Shown one piece after another: positions 50,148 to 62,500 of a DNA stretch of 64,000 bases; the stretch's first letter is position 1; every line of letters starts with the position of its first letter. Where the stretch lies: assembly GCF_004193775.1 (NCBI RefSeq), contig NC_041011.1, positions 47,251,167-47,315,166 of the forward strand. The letters run 5' to 3'. The stretch is from Glycine soja. Its lineage: Eukaryota > Streptophyta > Magnoliopsida > Fabales > Fabaceae. Position numbers and translations under genes: made by a program. The notes beneath the pieces were generated by a model. It had not been told where the DNA came from, did no database searches, and was given only the letters and a program-made list of their open reading frames with translations.

Positions 50148-52205
50148 ATGCTTTGTCTCTTCCTCCTCCTCCTTCTTCTTCTCTTCACCTTCCCCTCCCT
50201 CGTTCTCACCCTCCCTTTCTTCCCCTCTGATAACCTCACCCTCTACGGTGACGCCTTCTTCACCCGCAACGCCATCACCCTCACCACCCAACACTCCAAA
50301 TGCTCCTCTTCTTCCATCGGAAGAGCTTTCTTCATCTACCCCGTCCGTTTTCTTGACCCGCAAACAAACTCCACCGCCTCCTTCTCCTGCCGCTTCTCCT
50401 TCTCCATCCTCTCCTCCCCTTCTTGCCCCTCCGCCGACGGCCTCGCCTTCCTCATCGCCTCCTCCACCCACTTCCCCACCCTCTCCTCCGGTTACATGGG
50501 CCTCCCTTCCTCCTCCTTCTCCTCTTTCTTCGCCGTCGAATTCGACACCGCCTTCCACCCCTTCCTTGGTGACATCAACGATAACCACGTCGCCGTCGAT
50601 GTCAACAGCCTCGCCTCCTCATTCGCCTCAGTCGACGCCGCGTCCCGAGGCGTCGACCTCAAGAGCGGGAAAATCATCACTGCATGGGTGGAGTATAGGC
50701 ATGCAATGAGAATGGTACGTGTGTGGATCGGCTATTCCTCAACTAGACCCCCAACTCCGATTCTTGCTACCCAAATTGACCTTTCTGAGAGACTTGAGGA
50801 CTTCATGCACGTTGGTTTCACTGCCTCCAACGGAGAAGGGTCGAGTGTTCACCTTGTTCATCATTGGCAGTTCAAGACTTTCGGCTATGATGATGATTCT
50901 CGCTCCATGGATGTCGTGGAGGAAGGTGACTGTTTCTTGTGTTATGAAGGGGATTCCACGGGAAAAAGGGAAGGTTCTAGCATGTCAAATAAGGACGACA
51001 TTGAGAGGAGGAAAAAGATTGGGGAGATGGCTCTTGGGTTGGCAGGGTTGACGGCGTTTGTGGTGTCGGGTTTGGCGGCAATGGTTGTGGTGTGTGTTTT
51101 CTTGACAAAGAATAAAGCTTGTATTAGGAAGAAGAATAAGGAAGAACAAGGGCAAAGTTGTAGGTTTCAGACGAGTAAAGTGCCAACAAGGTTGTCACTT
51201 TCTGACATTAAGTCTGCTACAATGGGGTTCAATCGAGATAGGCTTGTTGGGGAGGGTGCATCTGCAAAAGTGTATAAAGGGTATCTTCCTTTTGGAGGAG
51301 ACGTGGCAGTGAAGAGATTTGAGAGAGATAACGGTTTGGATTGTTTGCACAACCCTTTTGCCACAGAGTTTGCCACCATGGTGGGTTACTTGCGGCACAA
51401 GAATTTGGTTCAGCTCAAGGGGTGGTGCTGTGAGGGGAATGAGTTGGTTCTGGTTTATGAGTTCCTCCCCAATGGGAGCCTCAATAAGGTTTTGCATAGA
51501 AACTTCAATTCTTCCATTGTTCTTTCGTGGCAGCAAAGGCTGAACATTGTTCTCGGGGTTGCTTCTGCTCTTACCTACCTTCATGAGGAGTGTGAGAGGC
51601 AGATCATTCATAGGGATGTGAAGACATGCAACATAATGCTTGATGCTGATTTCACTGCCAAGTTAGGGGATTTTGGGCTTGCGGAAGTGTATGAGCACAG
51701 TTCTAGCACGAGGGATGCTACTATACCAGCAGGGACAATGGGGTATCTTGCTCCTGAATATGTTTATTCTGGTGTTCCTACTGTGAAGACTGATGTGTAC
51801 AGCTTTGGGGTGGTGGTGTTGGAAGTGGCAACTGGTAGAAAGCCTGTGGAGGATGATGGCACCGTGGTTGTGGATTTTGTGTGGGGTTTGTGGGGAAAGA
51901 GGAAGCTCATTGAAGCTGCTGATCCAAGATTGATGGGAAAATTTGATGAAAAAGAGATGGAAAGGATGTTATTGGTGGGGCTTCTTTGTGTGCACCCTGA
52001 TTATGAGAAGAGGCCAAGAGTGAGAGAAGCAACAAGAATTCTTAAGAAGGAAGCACCACTTCCTTTGTTGCCAACCAGTAAACCAAGGGTGAGAATTAGG
52101 CCTATTTGTCCTGATGATGATACCTCTGAAGCACAGAGTGTTGTTGCGGATTGGCTCAGCACAGATGATGCTCCTTATTTGACCCCTAGAAGCCAGTTTT
52201 ACTAG
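50148..52205 (+). CDS. LECRKS6: L-type lectin-domain receptor kinase, LecRK-S.6 type
   Basis: Intronless 685-aa receptor kinase. A Leu-rich signal peptide covers about 1-21. The legume-lectin ectodomain (about 22-250) has SADGLAF, FAVEFDT and DINDNHVAVDVNS, the usual metal and sugar-site framework. A transmembrane helix lies at about 292-319, followed by a basic stop-transfer. The kinase domain (about 355-635) has a Gly-loop GEGASAKVYKG, VAVKRF lysine, HRDVKTCN catalytic loop, DFG and APE, so it should be active. The kinase wording (GEGASAKVY, NPFATEF, GYLRHKNLVQ, LHEECERQIIHRD) and the TPRSQFY end match Arabidopsis LecRK-S.6. Plant LecRKs sit in the plasma membrane and act mostly in immunity and stress perception; the ligand here is unknown. 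The first 550 bp is C/T-rich and creates long spurious frames on both strands. A copy of its 3' end lies at 57265-57655. Confidence 0.96.
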   Translation: MLCLFLLLLLLLFTFPSLVLTLPFFPSDNLTLYGDAFFTRNAITLTTQHSKCSSSSIGRAFFIYPVRFLDPQTNSTASFSCRFSFSILSSPSCPSADGLAFLIASSTHFPTLSSGYMGLPSSSFSSFFAVEFDTAFHPFLGDINDNHVAVDVNSLASSFASVDAASRGVDLKSGKIITAWVEYRHAMRMVRVWIGYSSTRPPTPILATQIDLSERLEDFMHVGFTASNGEGSSVHLVHHWQFKTFGYDDDSRSMDVVEEGDCFLCYEGDSTGKREGSSMSNKDDIERRKKIGEMALGLAGLTAFVVSGLAAMVVVCVFLTKNKACIRKKNKEEQGQSCRFQTSKVPTRLSLSDIKSATMGFNRDRLVGEGASAKVYKGYLPFGGDVAVKRFERDNGLDCLHNPFATEFATMVGYLRHKNLVQLKGWCCEGNELVLVYEFLPNGSLNKVLHRNFNSSIVLSWQQRLNIVLGVASALTYLHEECERQIIHRDVKTCNIMLDADFTAKLGDFGLAEVYEHSSSTRDATIPAGTMGYLAPEYVYSGVPTVKTDVYSFGVVVLEVATGRKPVEDDGTVVVDFVWGLWGKRKLIEAADPRLMGKFDEKEMERMLLVGLLCVHPDYEKRPRVREATRILKKEAPLPLLPTSKPRVRIRPICPDDDTSEAQSVVADWLSTDDAPYLTPRSQFY

Positions 52206-52319
52206 GGTTTTGTACATTCAAGTCGGATTATTTTAGATTCTTGATTTGTGAGAAACATCGTGTCCAGGAATCTAAGCTAGAAGGAAAAATACTTGTTTTC
52301 TTGCTTAATAACAATATCC

Positions 52320-54000
52320 AATTGAAATGTTAGCTATTTTTGTGATTTTAGAGTATGAAATCAATTTATATTGATTGGCACAGTTTTGGTGTTTTACTAC
52401 GTAATTTACTCAGAACGGTTAACGATCCTCTGGTTTAAATAAGATGAACCTATAACAAGGATAACATCATTAACATAAATGGACATTGTTTTGTTACAAA
52501 CTCGTTATGACCAGGGAAAGCTGATTCTAAGGTTTTGTGACTAGCTTACAAGAAACTAACTGAATATGATAAATGAAACTAAACTTGTAAAGAGTAGATT
52601 GCATGCATTTAGTGAATCTAGTTTGTGAATTATGAGGAAACAAAGGACTTAATGAGGTAACTAGAAAATGAGATCAAATGATAATGCTTACTAAGCAACA
52701 TAATACTTAATAGGAAAGGGGAAAAATGAACACGCACTTTTTTAAGCAAAATATATTTTTATCTAGTGTATGGACCAAGGACTTGTGAGGAAACAAAATA
52801 ATGTTTGTTGAGCATGGCATAACTAGTTTTGGACCATGACTCCTTCAGTGGTGGTTAGCAGAAGGGGAAATTTTGATTTAGACAGTTGAAATTGCTTTCT
52901 ATGAGGTCCACTTATTATTTAGGTGGCTTTTGGATGATCTGACTAGTCACTTTGATATGCATCTTATGGCCTCACCTGCGGTTCTGTTGTTTAAAATTTT
53001 CAGTCTTGTGAAGTAATTAATCTTTGGATATGTAGAAAGAGAAATGATTGGAGGTTCTGTGTAAAATTACGTTTTCCACTAAAATGATTTGGAATATTGA
53101 TATGAGTTTGCTTATAAGAATATGATATTGTTACAACTTTCAACTACCAATACATGAAAAACGGTGATATTCTCCCTAGAGGCATACCCTGTCTCTCTCT
53201 GTGGATCCTCCAAAATTCAATTCATCTAATTTTTTTTTACCAAGATAATTAAGCGATACAAGTGTATAGTGTTGAAAAAGTTAGAAAATAAGTTGGTTTC
53301 ATCCTATTTCATATAGTTACCTCTAAAGAAGAGATTTAACTCAACTAATTAAGTATTCAATATGAATTATTGTAAATTTCTTAGAATTTTAGCTTGATTT
53401 ATGTGAATAAAAAAAAAATACAGGTACCTTCAAATTGGGAGGATTAAATTAAAGGTATTGAATAAGATATAAAGCATTCTATCAAATTCATGAATTTCCT
53501 TCCATCACATAAATTTAAACAATTCAAATTTATAACTAGCAATCTTTTCATTCATTTTAAAATTTGAAAATTTAAAATAAAAATATTTATGAAAAAACAT
53601 CATTACTATTAATAATGGTAAATATTTTTACAATATCAATCAATAAAAAATTATATTAAATATCACTTTTAAACTAATTATGATAAAACAATAATCTTAC
53701 CGTACAAAATAATTTATGATTAATAATAATATAAAAATTATTTACATTATTATTGTATTTTAATTAAATCCAAAAAGTTTTCATAAAATTTATCTATAAT
53801 AAAAAAATTAATTTAAATGTTGTTAGAATATAAAAATGTATTATTATTTTTTAAAATAATAATATTATTTAATCATAGTTGATTAAAAAATATTTTTTTA
53901 AAGTTTAAACAAACCAGTTTTAAGTGACACAAATAGTTTTTTTTTTAGAGGAAGTGAAAAATAGTTATCACTCGGTGCCAATTTTTGTTGATAAGTACAA
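52320..54000. other. Spacer between LecRK-S.6 and the first PHD gene
   Basis: AT-rich spacer with no supported gene. 53400-53960 is extremely AT-rich. The last few hundred bases before 54430 are conserved with the spacer before the second PHD gene and probably hold the promoter and leader. Confidence 0.55.
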
Positions 54001-54429
54001 TGCTTGTTGAGTTTTATAAGTAATCGAAAACATGGTCCGGTTAGGTATCCCAACGAGACGAATATCACTACTGTTTTATTAGTCTCAGTCTCGGTTTTTC
54101 GCTACTCCATTTGCGACTTCACTTCACGTGGATCACAACACAATACTATTGACATTGCTTTTCTTCACTCTTCACTCTTCACTCTTCCCATCCCCATTTG
54201 CTTTTCCTGGGGTTTAATTTTAATTGTTTAGTTCTCACTTCTCACTCACGTAAAAAACACTTCCTTTTTTCACAACCTAATCTAACCCTTATGAAGGGGT
54301 TTAACACAGTTTGTTGGGCAATGTACACGAGTTGTTGTAAATCTTCTTGTACTTGAGTTTAATTCCGGCGAATAAAAAAACCCTAATCCAACCCTTCGCT
54401 CTGCTCTCACTTCAGCTTGTTCACACCAA

Positions 54430-57100
54430 ATGGTAAGTTCTTTCCCTTTTTTCGTTGGAGGATGGATTAGGATTGTTTAATGATTCATGTTTTCCCTTTT
54501 TGTGAGCTGTGAAAATGTTTCCCTTATGAATGAAATTTGAAACTTTATTGCGTTTGTTTAGTGGGTCTCTTTCTTTTAAAGGTACGAGGTAAGTGGTTTT
54601 TAGGTGATGCAAGTTTCTCTCTTGCTTTCCTTCAGATGCTGTTTGTTTCATTGTGCTGTTATTTTGGTTGGTAAGAGTAATCTATGTTATAAATGGCAAT
54701 TGCAAGGTCATACCATGCTGGCTCTGTAAAATAATTCTGTAATTTTAATTTATGAATGCTTGCTTCTTGCTTTGTATGCTGTATCCTTTTGTGTTTAATT
54801 TGATTTAATAGTTATAAAAACCAACATCTGAAGAAATATTGATTTTGGAAAACATTTTGGAGATTCCCGTTGTTGGTTTTTTGTAACAGCCGATGCAAAT
54901 GTTTATAGTGTGACCTCTAGCTAAGATAATGGACCATGAAATGGGGCAAGTGTTAGGGTTTTGGAATTGTTCTTTTCATCAACCCATTACCCATACATGA
55001 ATTAAAAGATAAGCCTAATTAGTGATACAACTTTTTATATGCATGCTTCTGTTATATTTTATGAAGGAGGGCATATATTATATGCATGCACATGCACCAT
55101 CAGTGAACTCTTTACCCTTGTTGCAGGAAGCTGTTTGTCTTCACTGTGGCGACAGAGGCTTTCCAGAGACATTGGTTTTTTGCACTGAGTGTAAGGCTTA
55201 TGCGTTGCATAGGTACTTAATGTTTACTCCCTCTCTCTGCTTTCTTGGATGCACTTCTTTTTCATGCACGAGTGTAAGAAGGGCATATGTAGTAAGTTTT
55301 TGTCATCATACTTGGCTGAAATGCCACTACCACTAATGCTGCTTGAACATTCTTTAGAATTTCTTTTTCAGTGAAAAAAAGGAAGTGGGATTGTACTCTC
55401 TATTATTGGTAAATTACAAAAATCATTGGAATGATACTCCCTGCTTGGTATTAATACCCTGATCACATGGTGTACTATAATATGTACTTAAGTAGTGATT
55501 TTTATATCCATCTCGAGTATAAAGCATATGTATGCTTTTGGATTTTAATATAAGTGCTTTTAAAATTATGATTTGCTTCCTTAGCCAGCTTTTATCATCA
55601 GTACATAGCTGATGGCACCTCTCTTTTTAATACCATGCAGACAATCTTCTAATTTCTAATGGTATTGAAGGTGAGACTCAGAAGTGCTCCAGCATAGTTG
55701 GGTTTGGATAAACCAAAGGATTGTTGAATGAATGAATAGATATGGAACAAAGTTGTATTATTAATACCCTTTTAAATTGAATCTTACTTTTTTACGCACT
55801 GTTCTATAAAATAGAAAATCTGCAATTTTTAAAGTTGTGATTTCATGTTCTTTAAGGTCTTTGACTTCTTATTTGTCCTTTTTATCAGGTACTGTTTAAA
55901 GGGGCCTGTGGTTTTTACTGATGCTGTTACATGGTTTTGTGAGGATTGTGCAACAAAGCTTGGGGTGCCACCTGCTCTTGACCAATCTACACCTATCTCA
56001 TCTGTATCAAGAAACAATTGCATTCAGAGAGTGAAAAAACACAATAAACAGCGAAAAAAGAAGCTTAAAAAGAAGCAGAAGAAAGGAAAAGCTAACTCTA
56101 GCTTAGTTGCTAAAACAAAGGAAGTGTTATCTGGTTGTCACATTTCACCTGAGCCTGAGCATCCTCAATGTAGTAACAGAGGTGAAGAATGTGAGATGAA
56201 AGATGAATGTGGACCAGCTCCAAGGGATGTAGCTAATTTTGATGTAGGTGAAGAAGAAAGTGTGGCAAGGGATTTAGCTAATTCTGATGAAGGTTTCAAA
56301 TCTGTTCCAGTTTCTCAAGGAGCTACCGATAATGATTCAGGTTGTGTAGAATTAGATGGTCATGTTTATGCACACCCTACTATTGATCCAATCTGGAGGT
56401 ACATAAACTGTTTTGCTAACTTCATTGGAAATTGGTGAACTTTTATAGCTGTTGTGGTGAATATCATTTGAAGTTTAATTTTCTGGTTAATAGGGGAAGT
56501 ATGTACTTCTGCAATGAAACTAATGGTACTGTCAATGGAGTTCTGGCTCATATGTCCAATTTAGCGTGCTCCAAAGTTGCGGAGGAGACAGGACATTTCC
56601 CAGAAGTGCTTCATGCTGAATTGCTTCCCAGAGATAAGGTGTGGCCTGAAAGTTTCAAGAGTAGGAGGCCAACTGATCAGGACATTGCTCTTTTTATCTT
56701 TCCAGACACTGAAGGGTAATTTTTCTTGGACAATTTTGACCTAATGTTACTATAATCTTTCTTTAATTTGACTTATCTAAATGTTTCTTCCCTGACAGAT
56801 CTGAAAAGGACTTTGATAAGCTGGTTGAAGATATCATGATCAATGAGCATGTCATAAGAATTGTGGCTAAAAAAGCAGAGCTTTTAATTTTTCATTCTAT
56901 CGAGCTTCCAATCCAATATTGGAGTGAGCTTCATTTACTCTAGCTCTTCACTGGCACATTTCAATATAATTATCTATAGAACTTATCAGTGCATTTTTTT
57001 AATCCTTTGGGCAGGATTTGAAGCCAAGTATTATTTGTGGGGTGTCTTCAGAAGAAAGCAAACTTCAGAAGAGACAAATGATGCTGTGTACAGAGATTGA
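54430..57100 (+). CDS. PHD finger protein with AIPP2-like SPOC domain, copy 1
   Basis: Predicted 343 aa in six coding exons: 54430-54432, 55127-55212, 55889-56398, 56494-56715, 56799-56923 and 57015-57100. The first coding exon is just the ATG. The PHD finger (about 5-50) is C-x2-C, C-x2-C, H-x2-C, C-x2-C with WFCEDC at its end. A Lys-rich basic stretch (KKHNKQRKKKLKKKQKK, about 90-106) is likely nuclear targeting. An acidic linker has a short internal repeat (DVANFDVG / DLANSDEG). A C-terminal SPOC-like domain runs from DPIWRGSMYFCN to YYLWGVFRRKQ. This pairing is known from the AIPP2/PAIPP2 family, whose PHD fingers read histone H3 tails and which act in transcriptional repression with AIPP3 and CPL2. 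The specific partner here is unknown. I chose the start because both copies keep an ATG followed at once by a GT donor in phase. Confidence 0.88.
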
Positions 57101-57264
57101 CAAGGCTCTTGTTTAGCTTAACCATAGACATAGTTCATCTAATACTTTGAGCAATAGTGGTAGTACCTATGATTCTAATGCATAGTAGTCCTTTGCTTAT
57201 ACTCACTGATATATTAATAACTAATCATATAATAAAAGCATGATGGGAATTAGAGTGAATAGAA

Positions 57265-57655
57265 TGTGGTGAAAGCAAGAGTTAGGAAGGGAAAGTTTGA
57301 TAAACTAGAGATGGAAAAGATGCTACAGGTGGGGCTTCCTTGTGTGCTCTCTGACTATGAGAAGAGGCCAAGTGTAAGAGATGCGACCAGAATTCTTGTA
57401 AAGGAAGCACCATTTCCTTTTTTGCCAACCAGTAAACCAAGAATGAGAATTAGGCCTCTTTGTCCTGATGATACACCCGAAACACAGAATGTTGTTGCAG
57501 ATTGGCTCAGCACAGATGAGGCTCTAGAAGCCAGTTTTGCTAAGATTTTGTTCATTCAATTCAGATTATTTTAGATTCTTGATTTGTGAGAAAACATAGT
57601 GTTCTAGAATCTGAGCCAGAAGGAAAAGTACTTTTTTTTTTCAATAACAATAAAA
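57265..57655 (+). pseudogene. Orphan 3' fragment of the LecRK-S.6 gene
   Basis: Homologous to about 51930-52315. It encodes a kinase C-lobe end and tail, with EMEKMLQVGLPC, DYEKRPSVRDATRIL and CPDD-TPETQNVVADWLSTDEA, without any catalytic part. A small deletion after STDEA removes the equivalent of PYLTP and shifts the frame, so the normal TPRSQFY end and stop are lost. Its first bases (57262-57285) are rearranged. It is a by-product of the tandem duplication and should be non-functional, although its 102-codon frame is open. Confidence 0.9.
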
Positions 57656-57659
57656 GCAA

Positions 57660-59290
57660 AATAAATGCAATTCACGTTTAAAAACTAATGCTTACTTCCT
57701 TGGGAACTTTTAGAAATATATTTAAATCCATAATAAAAATTACAAATTTTATAAAAACTCTCATTCCTTGGGAACTACGATACTTAGCTCTTAGGCTGCA
57801 TTTTTTCTTTGTAGTGAATGAATATTATAGGAACTATTAATATTAAATCCATGAATTGCATTTCAATTCGTTGTAGCAAACGGAAAAAATATATAGTATG
57901 AGTATTTGACTCATAAATTGTATTATCTCTTTATTATATCAAATATATATATATATATATATATTATTAGTATTTTACTCAGATTATATTATCTGTTTAT
58001 TGTAGCAACGAAAAATCAATTACAAACTCACATTGAGAAAAATAATTTTCACATTTTAAATACATTGTCAAAATTATTAAGAATCTCAAAAAATAAATAT
58101 TTTACTTTATTTTCAAGTACTCATAGAAACCAAAATCATAAAAAGAGTATGTTTTAAAATTTACTTGTTTCTTTTAAAAAAAATTAAAAATATCACTAAA
58201 TAGATTAATTACTCACAGCGAAAGAGAATCAAATCAAACTCTTACAAGATCATCTAAAGGAACAACCACCATATTTTCTATTGAATTTAGACATTAAAAC
58301 CAACATACTGAAAGATGAGATAAAATGTCCGATTTAAAATACCTAGGTTTTTTTTGGAAACTACAGTAATTTTAATTTTTTTTTTCCAACCAGTTACAAT
58401 TCATTACTAATCTATGTCATAAAAAATGTTCATGTGCCTCTCAATGAGTCATGGGTTTACCTCAAAGCTCAAATAGAAAACTTTAAAAAGATGAGAATAG
58501 TTTCACTCCGCTCAAATCACTCCCCTATGCTCAAATCACTCCCCTATGCTTGTGAGCCAAGAGGGTACAACGGATATGAGTTTTAGGAAAATGGATGGAA
58601 AAGACTGGAAGGATAAAATAAGAAAGTGATAGAAGATGGGAATGGAGAGGGAGGGTTATGGGAAAATGTGGGTGTTTCTTTTAAGAAATGAATTAGGAAA
58701 GTGAGGGGGAGGGGCCTCTGGATGTTTTAAGAAAAAGAGGGGAGAAGGGTTTTTTTTTTAATTATATTATATTATTTTCTTTTGTTTTTTTTTTTTTTAA
58801 GTTATACAGTATGTTTCATTCTTCTCTTCTTAAAAGAATCTGTCCTCAAAATTTAAATGTATGTTTAATCTTAAGTCTTAATAAGTAAGAATATTTTTAA
58901 GACATAACAATTTTATTAATATTATTATTGAATTATATTTATATATTATCAAGATTATTTATATAAAATTTTATTAAAATTAAACAATAATAAAATAGTC
59001 AAACGATTCATAATTTTAATATATTTAAAAAATTTATATTATGAGTACAATACTAATTAATTTTAAATTAATATAAAATTTTGTATATATAATTTAAGTG
59101 GAAAAAATTTTTAATCTAACAATTCATTTTAATAGAATATCATCTAATTAAAAGTTATTGAATGATGTAATAATTAATTAAAATTATACAGATATAATTT
59201 GATTTCTGCTCATATATTATTTTACTAAAATAAATTTATAAACTAAAAACTAAAAAAATTTATAAAAAATAAGAAATATTTATGGATGCA
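57660..59290. other. AT-rich spacer, no gene seen
   Basis: No gene is supported. A (TA) run lies at about 57943-57963. A perfect 19-bp tandem repeat (CTCAAATCACTCCCCTATG) occupies 58511-58548. A purine-rich tract covers 58610-58745. Confidence 0.6.
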
Positions 59291-59592
59291 CGAGTACTAG
59301 TTTGTTCAATAAAGAATCATGCAAAGGTGCTTCAAATGAAAGTGTTGTGCGTGCTACGCGCGGAACCTGTCGTTTCGAGTTCTACTTGTACGTTCTACCA
59401 CCTTTGAGTATCTTAAACAATCTACCATACGTGGATCAAAACACCATTGCCATTGGCTCTCTTTCTTTGCCGTACCATTTGAATTGAATGTGATTGCAAT
59501 TGCAAATCCCCCCTTCAATTCAATTACTACTTTCACGACCTAATCTAACCCTTCGCTCTGCTCTGCTCTCACTTCACCATATTCACACCCAG

Positions 59593-62500
59593 ATGGTCAG
59601 TTCTTTTCCCCCTTTTTCTTTCCCTTTTCCGTTGGAGGATGGACTTGGACTAGGATGGTTAATGATTCCTGTTTTCCATTTCTTTGAGCTGTCAAAATGT
59701 TGTCTTTAAGAATAAAAATTGAAACTTTATTGTGTTTGTTTAGTGGGTCTTTTTTTTTTTTTTTGAAGTGCAGGTAAGTGGTTTTTAGGTGATACAAGTT
59801 TCTTTCTTGCTTTCCTTCAGATGCTGGTTGTTTCATTGTGCTGTTATTTTAGTTGGTAAGAGTAATGTATGTAATAAATGGCAATTGCAAGGTCATAGGT
59901 CATAGCACGCCGGCTCTGAAAAATAATTGTGTGATTGTAATTTTTGAATGCTTGCTTCTAACGAGGTATGCTTAACAAGGTTCGGGTATTAGCATGGAGG
60001 GGTTAGAAATTTAAGAGGGGACGGGAAAGAAATTTGGATTATTACCGTAGAATTCGTATTGAAGAGTTTATGACCGTGTACCAAGATAAGTGTTATGGCA
60101 CATGATTTATATTCGAGCTACATGTATGAAGGGGTAATTATTAGTGTAAGAAGTCTAAGAGGTGAAACTAAGGACTTTTCTATTGGGATAGGATTATATC
60201 AAGGCTCATCTTTAAGTCCTTACTTGTTTAATCTAGTCTTGAATGCGCTTATCAATGACATACAAAGGATTATCCCTAATTGCATGCTTTTTGTGGATGA
60301 TATAATCTTAATTGAAGAATCAAGGAAAGTTATTAACCATAAACTTGAACTCTAGAGGCAGACTTTGGAAATAAAGGTTTTCACTTAAGTAGGAGCAAGG
60401 CAAAGTATATGCATTGCAATTTTAGCAAGCGACAAAAAGAGTTTTGACTCATACGTAAAATTGGGAAAAGATGTCATACTGCATGTTTTTTGTGTTTAAA
60501 TATTTAGGATCGATCAAATAAGATGGTGGAGAAATTAATGAGTATGTCACATATAGGTACAAGTGGGATGACTTAAATGGAAAAAGACATCAAAGCTTAT
60601 TTGTGACCGCAAAGTACCTATCAAACTCAGAGGCAAATTTTATCATACAACTATACTATATGGTACTGAAGCTAGACATTATAGGGACAACATGAGAGAA
60701 AAGTGAGAGTAGCATAAATGAGAATATTAAGATGGATGTGTGATTATATAAGAAATAATAGAATGTGAAATGACTTTATACGATAAAAAAATTCGTGTAG
60801 CACCCATCGAGGAAGAAATGACAGAAAATTAGTTAAGGTGGTTTAGGCATGTACAAAGAAGACCACAAGAGGCACCACTTAGAAGAGTAGATTGCATGAT
60901 TTTTAATCCAGGGAAAATGATAAGAGGCAGACTAAAAAGGATGTTGGAGGAAATCATCAAGGGAGATCTTAGGTTTAATAATATTTCTGAAACTTTGGTT
61001 TTTAATCATGCTGAATGGTATTGTGTGATCCATGTAAACGACCTCACCTAGTGGGATAATGCTTTGTTGTTGTTGCTGCTGCTGCTTTTGTTGTATTTTA
61101 TGAAAGAGGGCATATTTTATATTTATGCACCATCTGTGAACTCTTTACCCTTGTTGTAGGAAACTGTTTGTCTCCACTGTGGCGACAGAGGCTTTCCAGA
61201 GACATTGGTTTTTTGCACCGAATGTATGGCTTATGCGCTGCATAGGTACTTATTGTCTATTCCCTCTCTCTGCCTTCTTGGATGCACTTATAGCATGTTA
61301 TTGTTATCATACTTAGCTGAAATGCCACTACCAATAATGCTGCTTGAATATTCTTTAGAACTTTTTTATTGAAAAAAAGGAGGTCGGATTGTACTCTATT
61401 GTTGAAAAATTTTAAAAATAATCGGAATGATACTCCCTGCTTGGTATTAATACCCTGATCACTTAGTTTACTATAATATGTAGTGATTTTTATATCTAGC
61501 ACGTGTATAAAGCATAAATATGCTTTTTGGATTTTAATACAAATGTTTTTTAAATTAAGATTCACTTCCTTAGCTAGTTTTTATCATCAGTACATAGCTG
61601 ATGGTGCCTCCCTTTTTATTGCCATACAGACTATCTTAAAATTTCTAATGGTATTGAAGGTGAGACTCGGGAGTGCTCCCTTATAGTTGGGTTTGGATAA
61701 ACCAAAGGATTATTGAATAAATATGCAACAGAGTTGCATTAATAAACTTTAACTTGAATCTTATTTTTTCTCCCAATGTTTTATAAAATAGAAAATCTGC
61801 ATTTTGTAGAGTTGTTATTCATGTTCTTTAAGGCCTTTGATTTCTTAATTGTCCATTTTATCAGGTACTGTTTAAAGGGGCTTGTGAATTTTACTGATGC
61901 TGTTACATGGTTTTGCGAGGATTGTGCAACAAAGCTTGGGGTGCCACCTGCTCTTGACCAATCTACACCTATCGCATCTGTAACAAGAGAAAATTGCATA
62001 CAGGGAGTGAAAAAACACAATAAACAGCGAAAAAAGAAGATTACAAAGAAGCAGATTGAAGGAAAAGCTAACGCTGGCTTAGTTGCTAAAACAAAGGGTG
62101 TGTTATCTGCTAGTCACAGTTCATCTGAGCCTGAGCATCCTCATTGTAGTAACAGAGGCGAAGAAGAACATGAGGTGAAAAATGACTGTGGACCAGTTCC
62201 AAGGGATGTAGCTAATTTTGATGTAGGTGAAGAAGAAAGTGTGGCAAGGGATTTAGCTAATTCTGATGTAAGTTTCAAATCTGTTCCAGTTTCTCAAGGA
62301 GCTACCAATAGTGATTCAGGTTGTGTAGAAGTAGATGGTCATGTTTATGCACAGCCTACTATTGATCCAATCTGGAGGTACAAAAGTTGTTTTGCTACCT
62401 TCATTTGAAATTGGCGAACTTTTATAGCTGTTGTGGTGAATATCATTTGAAGTTGAATTTTCTGGTTAATAGGGGAAGTATGTACTTTTGCAATGGAACA

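Larger units (their letters stand above)
51935..57200. repeat. Tandem duplication unit (LecRK 3' end plus PHD gene), copy 1
   Basis: Homologous in order and orientation to about 57265-63200: last part of the LecRK exon and 3' flank, spacer, PHD-gene upstream region (ACGTGGATCA near 54125), and all six PHD exons. Unit length is about 5.3 kb here and 5.9 kb in copy 2, which gained a LINE. Confidence 0.85.

Noticed and set aside
50097..50709. Long overlapping frames on both strands (163 and 153 codons) within the LecRK 5' region
   Set aside because: They consist of Glu/Gly-rich or Pro/Ser-rich low complexity produced by the C/T-rich codon use of the lectin domain; the lectin frame explains the region fully.
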